The notes beneath the pieces were generated by a model. It was not told the origin of the DNA and did no database searches. It saw only the letters and a program-made list of their open reading frames with translations. From Thiobacillus sp. (GTDB taxonomy: Bacteria > Pseudomonadota > Gammaproteobacteria > Burkholderiales > Thiobacillaceae): a DNA stretch of 49,384 bases. This document shows positions 18,401 to 25,346 of the stretch, piece after piece. The stretch spans positions 1-49,384 of the forward strand of contig JAIBFA010000033.1 of NCBI GenBank assembly GCA_019459325.1, written 5' to 3'. The stretch's first letter is position 1. The number at the start of each line of letters is the position of its first letter. Made by a program: the position numbers and the translations under genes.

Positions 18401-19445
18401 CGACAGCCGGCTTGGGCTCCGTCTTATCCCGGGCCACAGGCTTCAGCGCTGCGGCCGGCTGCAGGGAAACCAGGGTCTGGTTGAGTTGCTGGTAAAGCGC
18501 AGGGGCATGACTCGATACTGCTTGCCCAAGCGTCCTGTAAAGAACCGTCCGCATGGGGTTGGAGAAATCGAGCGCCTGAATGGCGGCCTGGAAAGTGCGA
18601 CCTATCATTTCCGGGCCAAAGGGATTGTTCTTCCTGTCGATCGGCAGGCTGACCAGTTGGCTGTAACGCTGTTCAAACGTATCCAGTTGGGCGGCGACAT
18701 CCGTCTCGACTTGCCTGACGACCGCCGACAGATTCAGCCAGTCCTCGAACTCGGCCTCGTCGACGAGAGCAAGCTTGTTGGCCGCCGGCGTCCCGCAGGA
18801 CGCGTCCGTGACAGGCCCGATGTCCTGAATGCGGTCGCGTATGGCATTGTAAAAATCATCCTCGATCCGGCTGCGGCGCTGTGCCAGTTCCTGGGCACCA
18901 TAATCGTAGCGGGAACGCTCAAGAAAGCTCGGCTCGTCCTGTCCGGCTTCACCCAGACGTTCCGCAGCCCGCTGAAAAAAATCCTGCATCACCGCATTGA
19001 GAAAGCTGCGAAACAGGCTGGTGCACTCGAGTTGCAGCGCCTGCGCCTGTTGCGGGCTCAGGTCGGGGCGGCCTCGGGCAAAAACAGGCCGGGCAAGACG
19101 CTCGCTCGCGCTGCGCAAGGCTTGCAAAGCGCTTTCGGGCATGGCGGGAACAAAAACGCCCGCCCCGCTGGGAGTAACATGCGCAAGCCTGCCATCGCAC
19201 CGAAACTCGGCGGAATCCCCCACCCCAAACTCCACCCGCACGGGGGAGCCCACCAGGACGGGAATGGCAGCGTCGGGCGTGCCCTCTCCGAGAAAGGCCA
19301 CATACAACCCGTTCAGGCAATAGTCCCGAATTTCGGAAGGGATAGCCACCCCCCCGCCAAAGCGGATACGCGCGGTCTGCAGTGTGGACTGCCGCGCATA
19401 ACGCCGTTGTTCCTTGCCGCCGGGTCGGGAATTGCGGTGTGCCAT
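15489..19445 (-). CDS. Large PilZ - DUF1631-like - GGDEF (degenerate) - EAL protein
   Basis: 1318 residues with no signal peptide or membrane helix. The N-terminal ~110 residues look like a PilZ domain (EQRRYARQSTLQTARIRF, later DYCLNGLYV). A long helical middle (~120-870) resembles DUF1631, less certainly. A GGDEF domain begins at DPVTGLLNRKGF (~892), but the catalytic GGDEF position reads FRDDTL (~972), so cyclase activity should be lost. The EAL domain (~1095-1310) reads EILLG for EALLR, yet keeps NLSATSL, FEITES, DDFGSGFTSYAHLKNL, LKIDGSF and AEYVE, so phosphodiesterase activity is possible. It probably binds and perhaps hydrolyses cyclic di-GMP, linking PilZ sensing to turnover in control of motility or matrix. 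It is monocistronic. Confidence 0.9.
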   Translation of the reverse strand: MAHRNSRPGGKEQRRYARQSTLQTARIRFGGGVAIPSEIRDYCLNGLYVAFLGEGTPDAAIPVLVGSPVRVEFGVGDSAEFRCDGRLAHVTPSGAGVFVPAMPESALQALRSASERLARPVFARGRPDLSPQQAQALQLECTSLFRSFLNAVMQDFFQRAAERLGEAGQDEPSFLERSRYDYGAQELAQRRSRIEDDFYNAIRDRIQDIGPVTDASCGTPAANKLALVDEAEFEDWLNLSAVVRQVETDVAAQLDTFEQRYSQLVSLPIDRKNNPFGPEMIGRTFQAAIQALDFSNPMRTVLYRTLGQAVSSHAPALYQQLNQTLVSLQPAAALKPVARDKTEPKPAVAAEGRPDERGGKHKPDLAEIAETLNTLYKQEQTGINPTPESAEYSLDRILASLNQSQRRTTSTTGVLSGQTSGQGGSPLRQAAARPEVLDVVSRLQQTARQLAGRDEQGPRTSGAQGSGVAALPEASLRDLLLALDGLPLASQATPGMPSLAEQIDARIASAGGAVSPIALNHRQILDATAGLFARARADIVPSSDVESLVKRLERPLLKLALQDTNFPSVPDHPARQVLNLIEQYAVAADDKGRFFDAKLQRFLYLLVDRVCSRADDDPGIFEMVRDSLEKVLLPILQIRRTRVARLQEACEGRERIRSARARVNTALEQRLAGREVPGMLLRLLDAGWRQYLVLLEMRQGAQGEAWDAALAVLDRLFAWLTPDSEVSRTVETAQALLGEIERTLATVNVDTTLLTVFVDELGDQLADDPARSAGMVMVLVPPGKLAASHGESEAQDVHGRLADRLRVGDWWDFSLDGSWVPMQLIWISQPALHCAFANRSATNKTDIALAELYRKIQSGLAKPGKDMDQPLIDRSEHALFDETYQRLMDQVMLDPVTGLLNRKGFMHRLNQLAMPDQADKAHAVGIIEFDQFRMIYNTCGVEAAETLARSLANEVRAQIGPDAVLAAFRDDTLALLLPNCSRVEGCSAVDKLLNRVKDYPFQHGQHSYSIGFNIGITEFAPTRFSAVESIRRADSACITAKSQGRNRMQIYEQASPQLQSQESLMGWAGRIDSFLKGSGLYLRCQQVSPIGVDTALLPYYEILLGIEGEDGVNILPEHFIPAVESLHRSHEVDIWVMQNVFEWIAANRSDFASVGGFAINLSATSLSNPEVMRYLQKVLPNSDFPTDKIIFEITESAAIESYGAAQDFIREIRRYGCKFSLDDFGSGFTSYAHLKNLRTDTLKIDGSFIKDMLKNPGDYAMVKSMNDIGHSLGLRTVAEYVESPMLLDALREIGVDYAQGYAIHRPCPIDEIMAKQAA

Positions 19446-19813
19446 TGTTTATAGGTTTGGAATCAGCCTCACGAAGCCATGGCTTGCGGCAACCTGCATG
19501 TTGCCGCGTATACCAAGCAGAACGGCAACATGCCGCTACCCGCAATAACGGATAAATGGCGCGGGGCTTTATATGACCGCCTTACAAAGGGCATTTATGG
19601 CCCTCCTTCCCCTCTGTCTGTCACGCTACCGGCTAGCGCAGCGCGGCATCCACCTGCACCTCCGCGTGTCCGGGCTATTTGTCGGCTCAAGCCGGATCCC
19701 GTCTGATTTCCGCCGCCTTGCAGCGGTAAGGGAGCGCTCAAGGCTCATGGGCTTCCACGCCAAAACACAGTTTGGGTGCGCTCAGGGGTGGTTCCCGATC
19801 ATTCGCTGAACCG
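19446..19813. other. Intergenic region without gene
   Basis: 368 bp between the upstream end of the c-di-GMP gene and the end of the arsenic operon. Short frames here have no ribosome sites or recognisable protein. It must hold the promoter of the c-di-GMP gene near its left side; I could not identify a clear -35/-10 pair or a terminator for the ars operon. Confidence 0.5.
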
Positions 19814-20044
19814 TCAGAGCCAGCCTTCGATCTTCTTGCGATCCGGCACGCCGCCGGCATGCACCACCTTGCCGTCGATCACTACGCCGGGCGTGGACAT
19901 GACGCCGTACCCCAGGATAGCCGCCATGTCCTCGACCTTTTCGATATTGACTGACACGCCACGCGCCTGCGCGATCTCCTCAATGAGTTTCAGCGTGGTT
20001 TTGCAGTTGGCGCAGCCGCTGCCGAGTACCTTGATGTCTTTCAT
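19814..20044 (-). CDS. Small thioredoxin-fold redox protein (redox-active disulfide protein 2 type)
   Basis: 76 residues from ATG 20044, preceded by AGGAGAAC. MKDIKVLGSGCANCKTTLKL has a CxxC active site (GCANC, residues 10-13) in the usual thioredoxin position. The cis-Pro loop is STPGVVIDGKVVHAGGVP. Small thioredoxins of this class are common in arsenic and mercury loci, where they can supply electrons to the arsenate reductases ArsC or carry the metalloid. It is last in the ars operon, 13 bp after the CMD-family gene. The fold is firm and the role as ArsC reductant is an inference from context. Confidence 0.9.
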   Translation of the reverse strand: MKDIKVLGSGCANCKTTLKLIEEIAQARGVSVNIEKVEDMAAILGYGVMSTPGVVIDGKVVHAGGVPDRKKIEGWL

Positions 20045-20057
20045 GGCGTTCTCCTGC

Positions 20058-20372
20058 TTAGCAGCATGATTTGCCGGAGGGCGTGGGCGTACAGCATGCG
20101 CCACCTCCTGCTACCGCAATGCCGGCGAGCTTGTCGGCCGCCGCGGGTTCGAAATGGGCGACGTAGGCCTCGTCGAAGCGGGCGTCGAGTTTTTGTGCCG
20201 TTTCATCGCGGATATGGCGGGCGATCTCGATCACCGTGTCGATCTGTTCACGGGACACGCCGTAGGCTTTCAGGCGGTCGATCTGGCACAGGCCCTGGCC
20301 GGGATGGTTGGCCGCGACATTGGCCGCCAGCGAGACCAGGGCGACGATGGACGGATGCAGTTCGGTACTCAT
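20058..20372 (-). CDS. Carboxymuconolactone-decarboxylase (AhpD-like) family protein with Cys-rich tail
   Basis: 104 residues from ATG 20372, which overlaps the TGA of arsP by four bases (ATGA); GAGGAG lies 10 bp upstream. The body (LHPSIVALVSLAANVAANHP, QIDRLKAYGVSREQID, IEIARHIRD) is an AhpD-like helical domain. The usual AhpD CxxC is not present in standard form; a single Cys occurs in GLCQID. The last 16 residues, GGACCTPTPSGKSCC, carry two Cys pairs and look like an added metalloid-binding tail. Proteins of this type are often found in bacterial arsenic clusters. Function unknown; a redox or As(III)-sequestering role is plausible. Confidence 0.82.
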   Translation of the reverse strand: MSTELHPSIVALVSLAANVAANHPGQGLCQIDRLKAYGVSREQIDTVIEIARHIRDETAQKLDARFDEAYVAHFEPAAADKLAGIAVAGGGACCTPTPSGKSCC

Positions 20373-21337
20373 GCGATGACACTCCTCAAGGCGTTGAACA
20401 GGACGCCGACCAGCACGAAGGCAGTGGCGAGATAGGCGGCGAAGATGCCGAGCAGCGGCCATTTGGCAACCTTGCGCAGGATCAGCATTTCCGGCAGCGA
20501 CAGCGCGATCACCGCCATCATGAAGGCCAGCACGGTGCCGAGCGGCACGCCCTTGCCGAGCAGCGCCTCGGCCACCGGGATGATGCCGACCGCGTCGGAA
20601 TACATCGGCACGCCAACCAGAACGGCGACGATCACAGAGAGCACGCTGCCGTCGCCCGCGATCCTGGCGACGAAGTCTTGCGGCACGTAGCCGTGGATGA
20701 CGGCGCCGATGCCGACGCCGATCAGCACGTATTTCCAGATGCGGCCGACGATCTGCCGCACTTCGTTCCAGGCATAGTCGTGGCGGGCGCGCAGGCTGTT
20801 GTCCTGCTCGACCTCAAGCGCCGTCTCGCCCATGTGGATTTTCCAGACGTAGTCCTCGACCCAGCGTTCCAGCTTGAAGGCCTGCAGCACATAGCCGCCG
20901 ACGAAGGCGACGGTCAGGCCGGTCGCCACGTAGATCAGCGTCATCTGCCAGCCGATGACGCCGGCCAGCACCACCACGGCGACCTGGTTGACCATGGGGC
21001 TGGCAATCAGGAACGACAGCGTCACGCCGAGCGGAATGCCGGCCTCGACGAAGCCGATGAAGAGCGGAATCGACGAACACGAACAGAACGGCGTCACCGC
21101 GCCCAGGCCCACCGCCATCAGACGCGCGCCGGGGCCGGAGCGGCCGCGCATCATCGCGCGCACCTTTTCCGGAGTGAGCAGCGCGCGCAGCCAGCCCATC
21201 AGGTAGATCACCGTGGTCAGCAGCACCAGGATTTTCGCCACATCCATGACGAAGAAGTGCAGCGCCGCACCCAAGGGCGTGTCGGGCGCCAATCCGGCCA
21301 GGCGATACACCAGCAGACTGGCGAAGGCGTCGAACAT
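20369..21337 (-). CDS. arsP: ArsP-type permease, organoarsenical efflux
   Basis: 322 residues with about eight hydrophobic segments and the family signature TPFCSCSSIPLFIGFVEAG (about residues 82-100) containing the CSC motif. ASPMVNQVAVVVLAG and GVPMYSDAVGIIPVAEALLGKGVPLGT are further conserved permease stretches. ArsP exports trivalent organoarsenicals such as methylarsenite from the cytoplasm. The neighbouring arsI supports this over related permeases of unknown metal specificity. Its start overlaps the stop of the MBL-fold gene by one base (TAATG), and its stop overlaps the next start, so translation is coupled. Confidence 0.85.
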   Translation of the reverse strand: MFDAFASLLVYRLAGLAPDTPLGAALHFFVMDVAKILVLLTTVIYLMGWLRALLTPEKVRAMMRGRSGPGARLMAVGLGAVTPFCSCSSIPLFIGFVEAGIPLGVTLSFLIASPMVNQVAVVVLAGVIGWQMTLIYVATGLTVAFVGGYVLQAFKLERWVEDYVWKIHMGETALEVEQDNSLRARHDYAWNEVRQIVGRIWKYVLIGVGIGAVIHGYVPQDFVARIAGDGSVLSVIVAVLVGVPMYSDAVGIIPVAEALLGKGVPLGTVLAFMMAVIALSLPEMLILRKVAKWPLLGIFAAYLATAFVLVGVLFNALRSVIA

Positions 21338-22269
21338 TACTGCGACTCGAACTCCGTGAACGCGCGGTTCATGTTGGCCCGGTGCAGGTCGCCGTAGTTC
21401 TCAAGATGCCTGAACTCGGGCAGGTCGGCGTAGCGGTCGAGCGTCGCGTCCATCGGTTCCATCTCCTGCGCCGCGGCACCCACTTTCTCGGCGAGGAAGT
21501 CGTAGTAGTCGCCAGTCTCGCGCTGCGCCTGCGCCAGATCGCAAACGCGGCCGTGACCGGGGACGATGCGCGCGGGCTTCAGCGCGGCGAGCGCGTGGAA
21601 GGCCTGCTGGCCGTTCTTCACGCTCGACCACGGCAGCACGCCGAGCAGGCGGTCGACGTAGACCAGGTCGCCGCTGAACATCACGCGCTGCTTCGGCAGC
21701 CAGACCCAGGCGTCGCCCGGGAAATGGGCGTTGGTGTAAGCCAGCTCGAGCGTCTCGCCGCCCAGCTCCAGCGTGGCTAAATCTCCCGCCAGGGTTTTCG
21801 GCGCGGGCAGCGGCTGGGTACCCTGCATGCGCTCGCCGAGGAAACGCTTCATGCCTTCCATATGCTGCGTCGCGTATTCGGCCTGCGTGGCCGCGGTGCG
21901 GGCGAGTGCGATGACCTCGGCGCCCTTGCCGGCGAAATAGTCGTTGCCCAGCCAGCGATGATCCTGGCTGCCGGTGTTGACGACCCAGCGCACCGGCTGC
22001 TGGGTCACCTTGCGGATGGCGGCCTCGATCTTTTTGGCGCCCAGCAGGCTGGCACCGGAGTCGATCAGGATCACGCCCTGGGGCGTGACGACGAAGCCGA
22101 AGTTGGCGTTGAGGCCGTCGTTGTCGGCGCTGCGCTGGCCCAGCGGGCCGACGAGGGCGTAGACGTTGTCGACGACCTGTTCGGCGCGGGGCTGGAAATC
22201 GGCCCGGGCATTCATCAGGGTGAATCCGGCCACGGCGGCCAGCGCCAACAGGACAAAACGTTTCAGCAT
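21337..22269 (-). CDS. Exported metallo-beta-lactamase-fold protein with altered zinc motif
   Basis: 310 residues from ATG 22269. The frame extends to 22305, but that start would overlap acr3; 22269 gives a clean signal peptide (MLKRFVLLALAAVAGFTLMNARA). The MBL fold is clear: GVILIDSG, then the metal loop, YTNAHFPGD, VMFSGDLVY and VPGHGRVCD. The loop that normally reads THxHxDH is NTGSQDHRWLGN (98-109): the first two zinc histidines are Gly and Gln, while the Asp-His pair remains. Only one metal site may be intact. The nearest relatives I recall are SoxH/quinoprotein-relay hydrolases. Its presence inside an arsenic operon is unusual. Possible roles are hydrolysis of an arsenic conjugate or a metallochaperone; both are guesses. 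Confidence 0.85.
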   Translation of the reverse strand: MLKRFVLLALAAVAGFTLMNARADFQPRAEQVVDNVYALVGPLGQRSADNDGLNANFGFVVTPQGVILIDSGASLLGAKKIEAAIRKVTQQPVRWVVNTGSQDHRWLGNDYFAGKGAEVIALARTAATQAEYATQHMEGMKRFLGERMQGTQPLPAPKTLAGDLATLELGGETLELAYTNAHFPGDAWVWLPKQRVMFSGDLVYVDRLLGVLPWSSVKNGQQAFHALAALKPARIVPGHGRVCDLAQAQRETGDYYDFLAEKVGAAAQEMEPMDATLDRYADLPEFRHLENYGDLHRANMNRAFTEFESQ

Positions 22270-22279
22270 GACATTTCTC

Positions 22280-23374
22280 TCAACGGGAAGGCAAACCCGC
22301 TTCATACCATCCTTTGCTGCGGTTGACGATCTTCACCACCAGCAACATCACCGGCACCTCGATCAGCACGCCGACCACGGTGGCGAGCGCCGCGCCCGAC
22401 TGGAAGCCGAACAGCGCGATCGCCGCCGCCACCGCCAGCTCGAAGAAGTTGGACGCGCCGATCAGTGCCGACGGGCAGGCGACGCTGTGCTTCTCGCCCA
22501 CTCTCCTGTTCAGCCAGTAGGCCAGCCCCGAGTTGAAGAACACCTGGATCAGGATCGGCACCGCCAGCAGCGCGATGATCAGCGGCTGCGCGATGATCTG
22601 CTCGCCCTGGAAGGCGAACAGCAGCACCAGCGTCGCGAGCAGCGCGAGGATCGAGGCGTGGCCAAGCTGCGCCATGGTCGCGTCGAACGCCGCCTGCCCG
22701 CGCTTCAGCAGCAGCTTGCGCCAAATCTGCGCCAGGATCACCGGGATGACGATGTACAGCACCACCGAGGTGAACAACGTATCCCACGGCACCACGATCG
22801 CCGACAGCCCGAGCAGCAGGCCGACGATGGGCGCGAAGGCGACGATCATGATGGCGTCGTTCAGCGCCACCTGCGACAGCGTGAAATACGGGTCGCCGCC
22901 GGTCAGCCGGCTCCACACGAACACCATCGCAGTGCACGGCGCGGCGGCCAGCAGGATGAGGCCGGCGACGTAGCTGTCGAGCTGTTCCGCCGGCAGGTAA
23001 GGAGCAAATACATGGCGAATGAATATCCACGCCAGCAGCGCCATGGAAAATGGCTTCACCGCCCAGTTGACGAAGAGCGTGACGCCGATGCCTTTCCAGT
23101 GCGATTTCACCTGATGCAAGGCACCGAAGTCGATTTTCATCAGCATGGGGATGATCATCACCCAGATCAGCAGGCCGACCGGGAGATTCACCTGCGCCAC
23201 TTCCATCCGCCCCAGCGCCTGGAATGGCGCGGGGAAAAGTTGGCCCAGCAGCACGCCGGCGACGATGCACAGCGCCACCCACAGCGTGAGCCAGCGCTCG
23301 AACAGATTCATCGGCACCGCTGCCCCACCCATCCTGGCAGCGCGCTTGCCGGTCACTTCGCACTGCGCACTCAT
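22280..23374 (-). CDS. acr3: Arsenite efflux permease Acr3
   Basis: 364 residues with about ten transmembrane segments. Family signatures include NLFERWLTLWVALCIVAG, IWVMIIPMLMKIDFG, and LLAAAPCTAMVFVWSRLTGGDP with the essential mid-membrane Cys. The protein exports As(III) as arsenite using the proton gradient. The start (23374) overlaps the upstream arsC stop by four bases (ATGA), giving tight coupling between reduction of arsenate and export of arsenite. Ordinary length and sequence for a bacterial Acr3 (also annotated ArsB). Confidence 0.96.
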   Translation of the reverse strand: MSAQCEVTGKRAARMGGAAVPMNLFERWLTLWVALCIVAGVLLGQLFPAPFQALGRMEVAQVNLPVGLLIWVMIIPMLMKIDFGALHQVKSHWKGIGVTLFVNWAVKPFSMALLAWIFIRHVFAPYLPAEQLDSYVAGLILLAAAPCTAMVFVWSRLTGGDPYFTLSQVALNDAIMIVAFAPIVGLLLGLSAIVVPWDTLFTSVVLYIVIPVILAQIWRKLLLKRGQAAFDATMAQLGHASILALLATLVLLFAFQGEQIIAQPLIIALLAVPILIQVFFNSGLAYWLNRRVGEKHSVACPSALIGASNFFELAVAAAIALFGFQSGAALATVVGVLIEVPVMLLVVKIVNRSKGWYEAGLPSR

Positions 23375-23868
23375 GCGGTCTTGCCGATCTCGCGCACGGC
23401 CTGCTGCAGCTTCATGCGGTCCAGCTTTTCAAATGGCAGGCTGACGAACATGCAGACGCGTCGCTGCAGCTGGTTCATCGCATCGACGAAGGCATGGCGC
23501 TTGACCTCGTCGCTGCCTTCGACCGCAGCCGGGTCGGGGATGCCCCAGTGCGCGGTCATCGGCTGCCCCGGCCACACCGGGCAGACTTCGCCCGCTGCCT
23601 TGTCGCACACGGTGATGACGAAATCGAGGCGCGGCGCGCCGGCCTGCGCGAATTCGTCCCACGGCTTGCTGCGCAGCTCATCGGTAGGGAACTGATTTTT
23701 CTCCAGCAACGCCAGCGCAAACGGGTTGACCTGCCCGGCCGGGTGGCTGCCCGCACTGAACGCCTGGAAGCGCCCCTTGCCCAGATTGTTCAGCAGCGAC
23801 TCGGCCAGAATCGAGCGCGCCGAATTGCCGGTGCACAGGAACAGCACATTGAAGACGGGTTCGGCCAT
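23371..23868 (-). CDS. arsC: Arsenate reductase, thioredoxin-coupled low-molecular-weight phosphatase type
   Basis: 165 residues. The phosphatase-fold P-loop LFLCTGNSARSI has the nucleophilic Cys (~12), and the downstream redox pair lies in ITVCDKAAGEVCPVWPG, matching the Cys10/Cys82/Cys89 arrangement of thioredoxin-linked ArsC. It reduces arsenate to arsenite in the cytoplasm. The C-terminal extension after AHWGIPDP is typical of the longer betaproteobacterial form. It is one of two arsC genes in tandem; the other (23887-24318) is shorter and clearly divergent, so this is not a recent duplication. Confidence 0.95.
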   Translation of the reverse strand: MAEPVFNVLFLCTGNSARSILAESLLNNLGKGRFQAFSAGSHPAGQVNPFALALLEKNQFPTDELRSKPWDEFAQAGAPRLDFVITVCDKAAGEVCPVWPGQPMTAHWGIPDPAAVEGSDEVKRHAFVDAMNQLQRRVCMFVSLPFEKLDRMKLQQAVREIGKTA

Positions 23869-23886
23869 GGCAGCGTCTCCGTCGGT

Positions 23887-24318
23887 TCAGGCAGCAGCGG
23901 CTTGCAGGCCGAGCTTTTCGCGCACTGCCGCGATGAGCCGGGTGCGGATGTCGTCGCGTACCGCGAGGAAGCTCTCCAGCGGCTCGCCGTGCGGGTCGTG
24001 GAACGGCAGGTGGAGGGCCGGGATCGGCTTGGGGAAGATCGGACAGGCTTCCTTGGCGTTGTCGCACACGGTCACCACCAGGTCGATGTCCTCGTTCATC
24101 ACGGCGTCGACGTCCTTCGGGTGCAGGCCGTCGGTGTTGAGGCCGGCCTCTTTCAGCGCAGCGATCGCGCCGTCGGCCACTTTCGGCTGCGGCCGGGTGC
24201 CGGCGGAGAGCGCGCGCACCTGGCCGGCGAGGTCGTGGTTCAGCAGCACTTCGGCCATTTGCGAGCGACAGGAATTGCCGGTGCACAGCACCAGCACGGT
24301 ATAGGTTTTTTCAGCCAC
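23887..24318 (-). CDS. Second ArsC-type reductase / low-molecular-weight phosphatase
   Basis: 143 residues. The P-loop VLVLCTGNSCRSQMAE carries an extra Cys after Ser (CTGNSCRS), and the second redox segment is VTVCDNAKEACPIFP. It has the catalytic Asp region of the family (LPFHDPHGEP). The sequence fits an arsenate reductase of the ArsC2/LMW-PTP group closer to Bacillus-type ArsC than its neighbour. Two different ArsC proteins in one operon may have different electron donors or affinities. It sits 18 bp upstream of the first arsC and 30 bp after arsI, with no internal terminator visible. Confidence 0.92.
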   Translation of the reverse strand: MAEKTYTVLVLCTGNSCRSQMAEVLLNHDLAGQVRALSAGTRPQPKVADGAIAALKEAGLNTDGLHPKDVDAVMNEDIDLVVTVCDNAKEACPIFPKPIPALHLPFHDPHGEPLESFLAVRDDIRTRLIAAVREKLGLQAAAA

Positions 24319-24348
24319 GATGGCTCCCTTGATGAATGAAAGAAAAAC

Positions 24349-24816
24349 TTAGCAGCAACCGCCCGCCGCCGACTGGACCGGGGTGCAGCAGGCCGCTTTT
24401 TCCACTGCAGGCTCGGGCACGCAGCAGCCGCCTGCCGACGGCCCGCCGAACACCGGGATGCTGTCGAGCGTGTGGTAGGTCTCCCAGGCGATGCCGGTGG
24501 GGTCGGTCGCCCAGTACTTGTCCGACTTGGCGTAGCAGCAGGCGGTGCCCATTTCCTCGACCACTTCGGCGTCGAGCTTCTGCAGGCGCGCGTTCATTTC
24601 GGCCAGTTCGTCGGCGTTTTCGACCTGCACGCCCAGATGGTTGAGGCCGGCCGCAGCGCCGCGCGCCGAGATCGCGAAGTTGACGCGCGGATCGTCAAGC
24701 ATCCACTTGGCGTAGTCGCCCTTGGTGACGGTCGGCTCGGCGGCGAACATCGTGGAATAGAACTTGATGCTGGCGGCCAGATCGTCGACCGCGACGTGTA
24801 CGTGCAGGCGTTTCAT
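24349..24816 (-). CDS. arsI: ArsI-type C-As lyase (VOC dioxygenase) with Cys-pair tail
   Basis: 155 residues from ATG 24816, preceded by AAAAGGAG and overlapping the arsR stop by four bases. It has a vicinal-oxygen-chelate fold: HVHVAVDDLAASIKFYS at the start, NHLGVQVEN in the middle, and the ArsI/CadI hallmark GTACCYAKSDKYW with the vicinal Cys pair that binds trivalent organoarsenicals. ArsI is an Fe(II) dioxygenase that cleaves the C-As bond of methylarsenite and trivalent aromatic arsenicals, giving As(III). Metal ligands His and Glu (DPTGIAWETYH) are visible. The last ~30 residues contain three more Cys pairs (GGCC, ACC, GGCC), beyond the catalytic core. Confidence 0.9.
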   Translation of the reverse strand: MKRLHVHVAVDDLAASIKFYSTMFAAEPTVTKGDYAKWMLDDPRVNFAISARGAAAGLNHLGVQVENADELAEMNARLQKLDAEVVEEMGTACCYAKSDKYWATDPTGIAWETYHTLDSIPVFGGPSAGGCCVPEPAVEKAACCTPVQSAAGGCC

Positions 24817-25151
24817 GTTGGCTCCTTTTCGGGGACGCAGGCCGGGGTGCACACCGGCGAGCAGGGGTTGCCGCCGCAGCAGTTTTCGGTGAGAAAACCG
24901 AGCAGCGTGTTCATGGTGGCGAAATTTGCGGTGTAGATGACGAAGCGCCCGGCCTGCTGCGAGCTCACCATGTCGGCGTGTGACAGTTCCTTCAGGTGGA
25001 AGGACAGCGAGGACGGCGCGATGCCGGTGAGTTCGCTGATCCTGCCGGCGGCAAGGCCGGCCGGGCCGGCCTGAACCAAGGCGCGGAAGATGGCCAGGCG
25101 GGAATCCTGGGCCAGGGCGGCAAGGGCAGTGACGACGGTTTTCGTTTCCAT
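24813..25151 (-). CDS. arsR: Arsenic-responsive repressor ArsR with C-terminal cysteine cluster
   Basis: 112 residues with a winged-helix ArsR/SmtB fold: ALAQDSRLAIFRALVQAG, ISELTGIAPSSLSFHLKELSHADMV (recognition helix) and GRFVIYTAN. It lacks the ELCVCDL motif of E. coli ArsR. Instead, cysteines cluster at the end (LTENCCGGNPCSPVCTPACVP), like the Acidithiobacillus ferrooxidans type where C-terminal Cys bind As(III). It represses its own operon and is released by arsenite. It is first in the nine-gene operon. A perfect palindrome lies directly against its ATG. Confidence 0.94.
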   Translation of the reverse strand: METKTVVTALAALAQDSRLAIFRALVQAGPAGLAAGRISELTGIAPSSLSFHLKELSHADMVSSQQAGRFVIYTANFATMNTLLGFLTENCCGGNPCSPVCTPACVPEKEPT

Positions 25152-25187
25152 GTTTCAATAATAATTGAAACGTTTGAAAATTTGCAA
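25152..25187 (-). promoter_or_regulatory. ars operon promoter with overlapping ArsR operator
   Basis: The perfect 8-bp inverted repeat GTTTCAAT/ATTGAAAC (25152-25171, 4-nt spacer) touches the arsR start codon. On the minus strand a TATTAT -10 box (25158-25163) is inside the palindrome and TTGCAA (25182-25187) is an 18-bp-spaced -35. Transcription would start at or next to the ATG. There is no room for a ribosome site. Confidence 0.75.
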
Positions 25188-25262
25188 GCAGTTTTTTCGG
25201 TCTGACTGGCGTGCCACCGGACCCGGTCAAACCGGCCATCCTGAAAAATATCGAGTCGAACG

Positions 25263-25290
25263 GGAATAAACTGGGCATCAGAGGTGTTCA
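25263..25290 (+). promoter_or_regulatory. Possible ECF-type promoter for the sigma/anti-sigma operon
   Basis: GGAATAAA followed 14-16 bp later by TGTTCA, in the 195-bp gap upstream of the operon at 25347. A GGAAT-type -35 is common for autoregulated ECF sigma factors. The assignment rests on motif appearance and position only. Confidence 0.3.
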
Positions 25291-25346
25291 CGTCCATGCA
25301 AGCCCAGACTTGCCCATTCTTCTCAACCCTTGAACAAGGAAACGCC

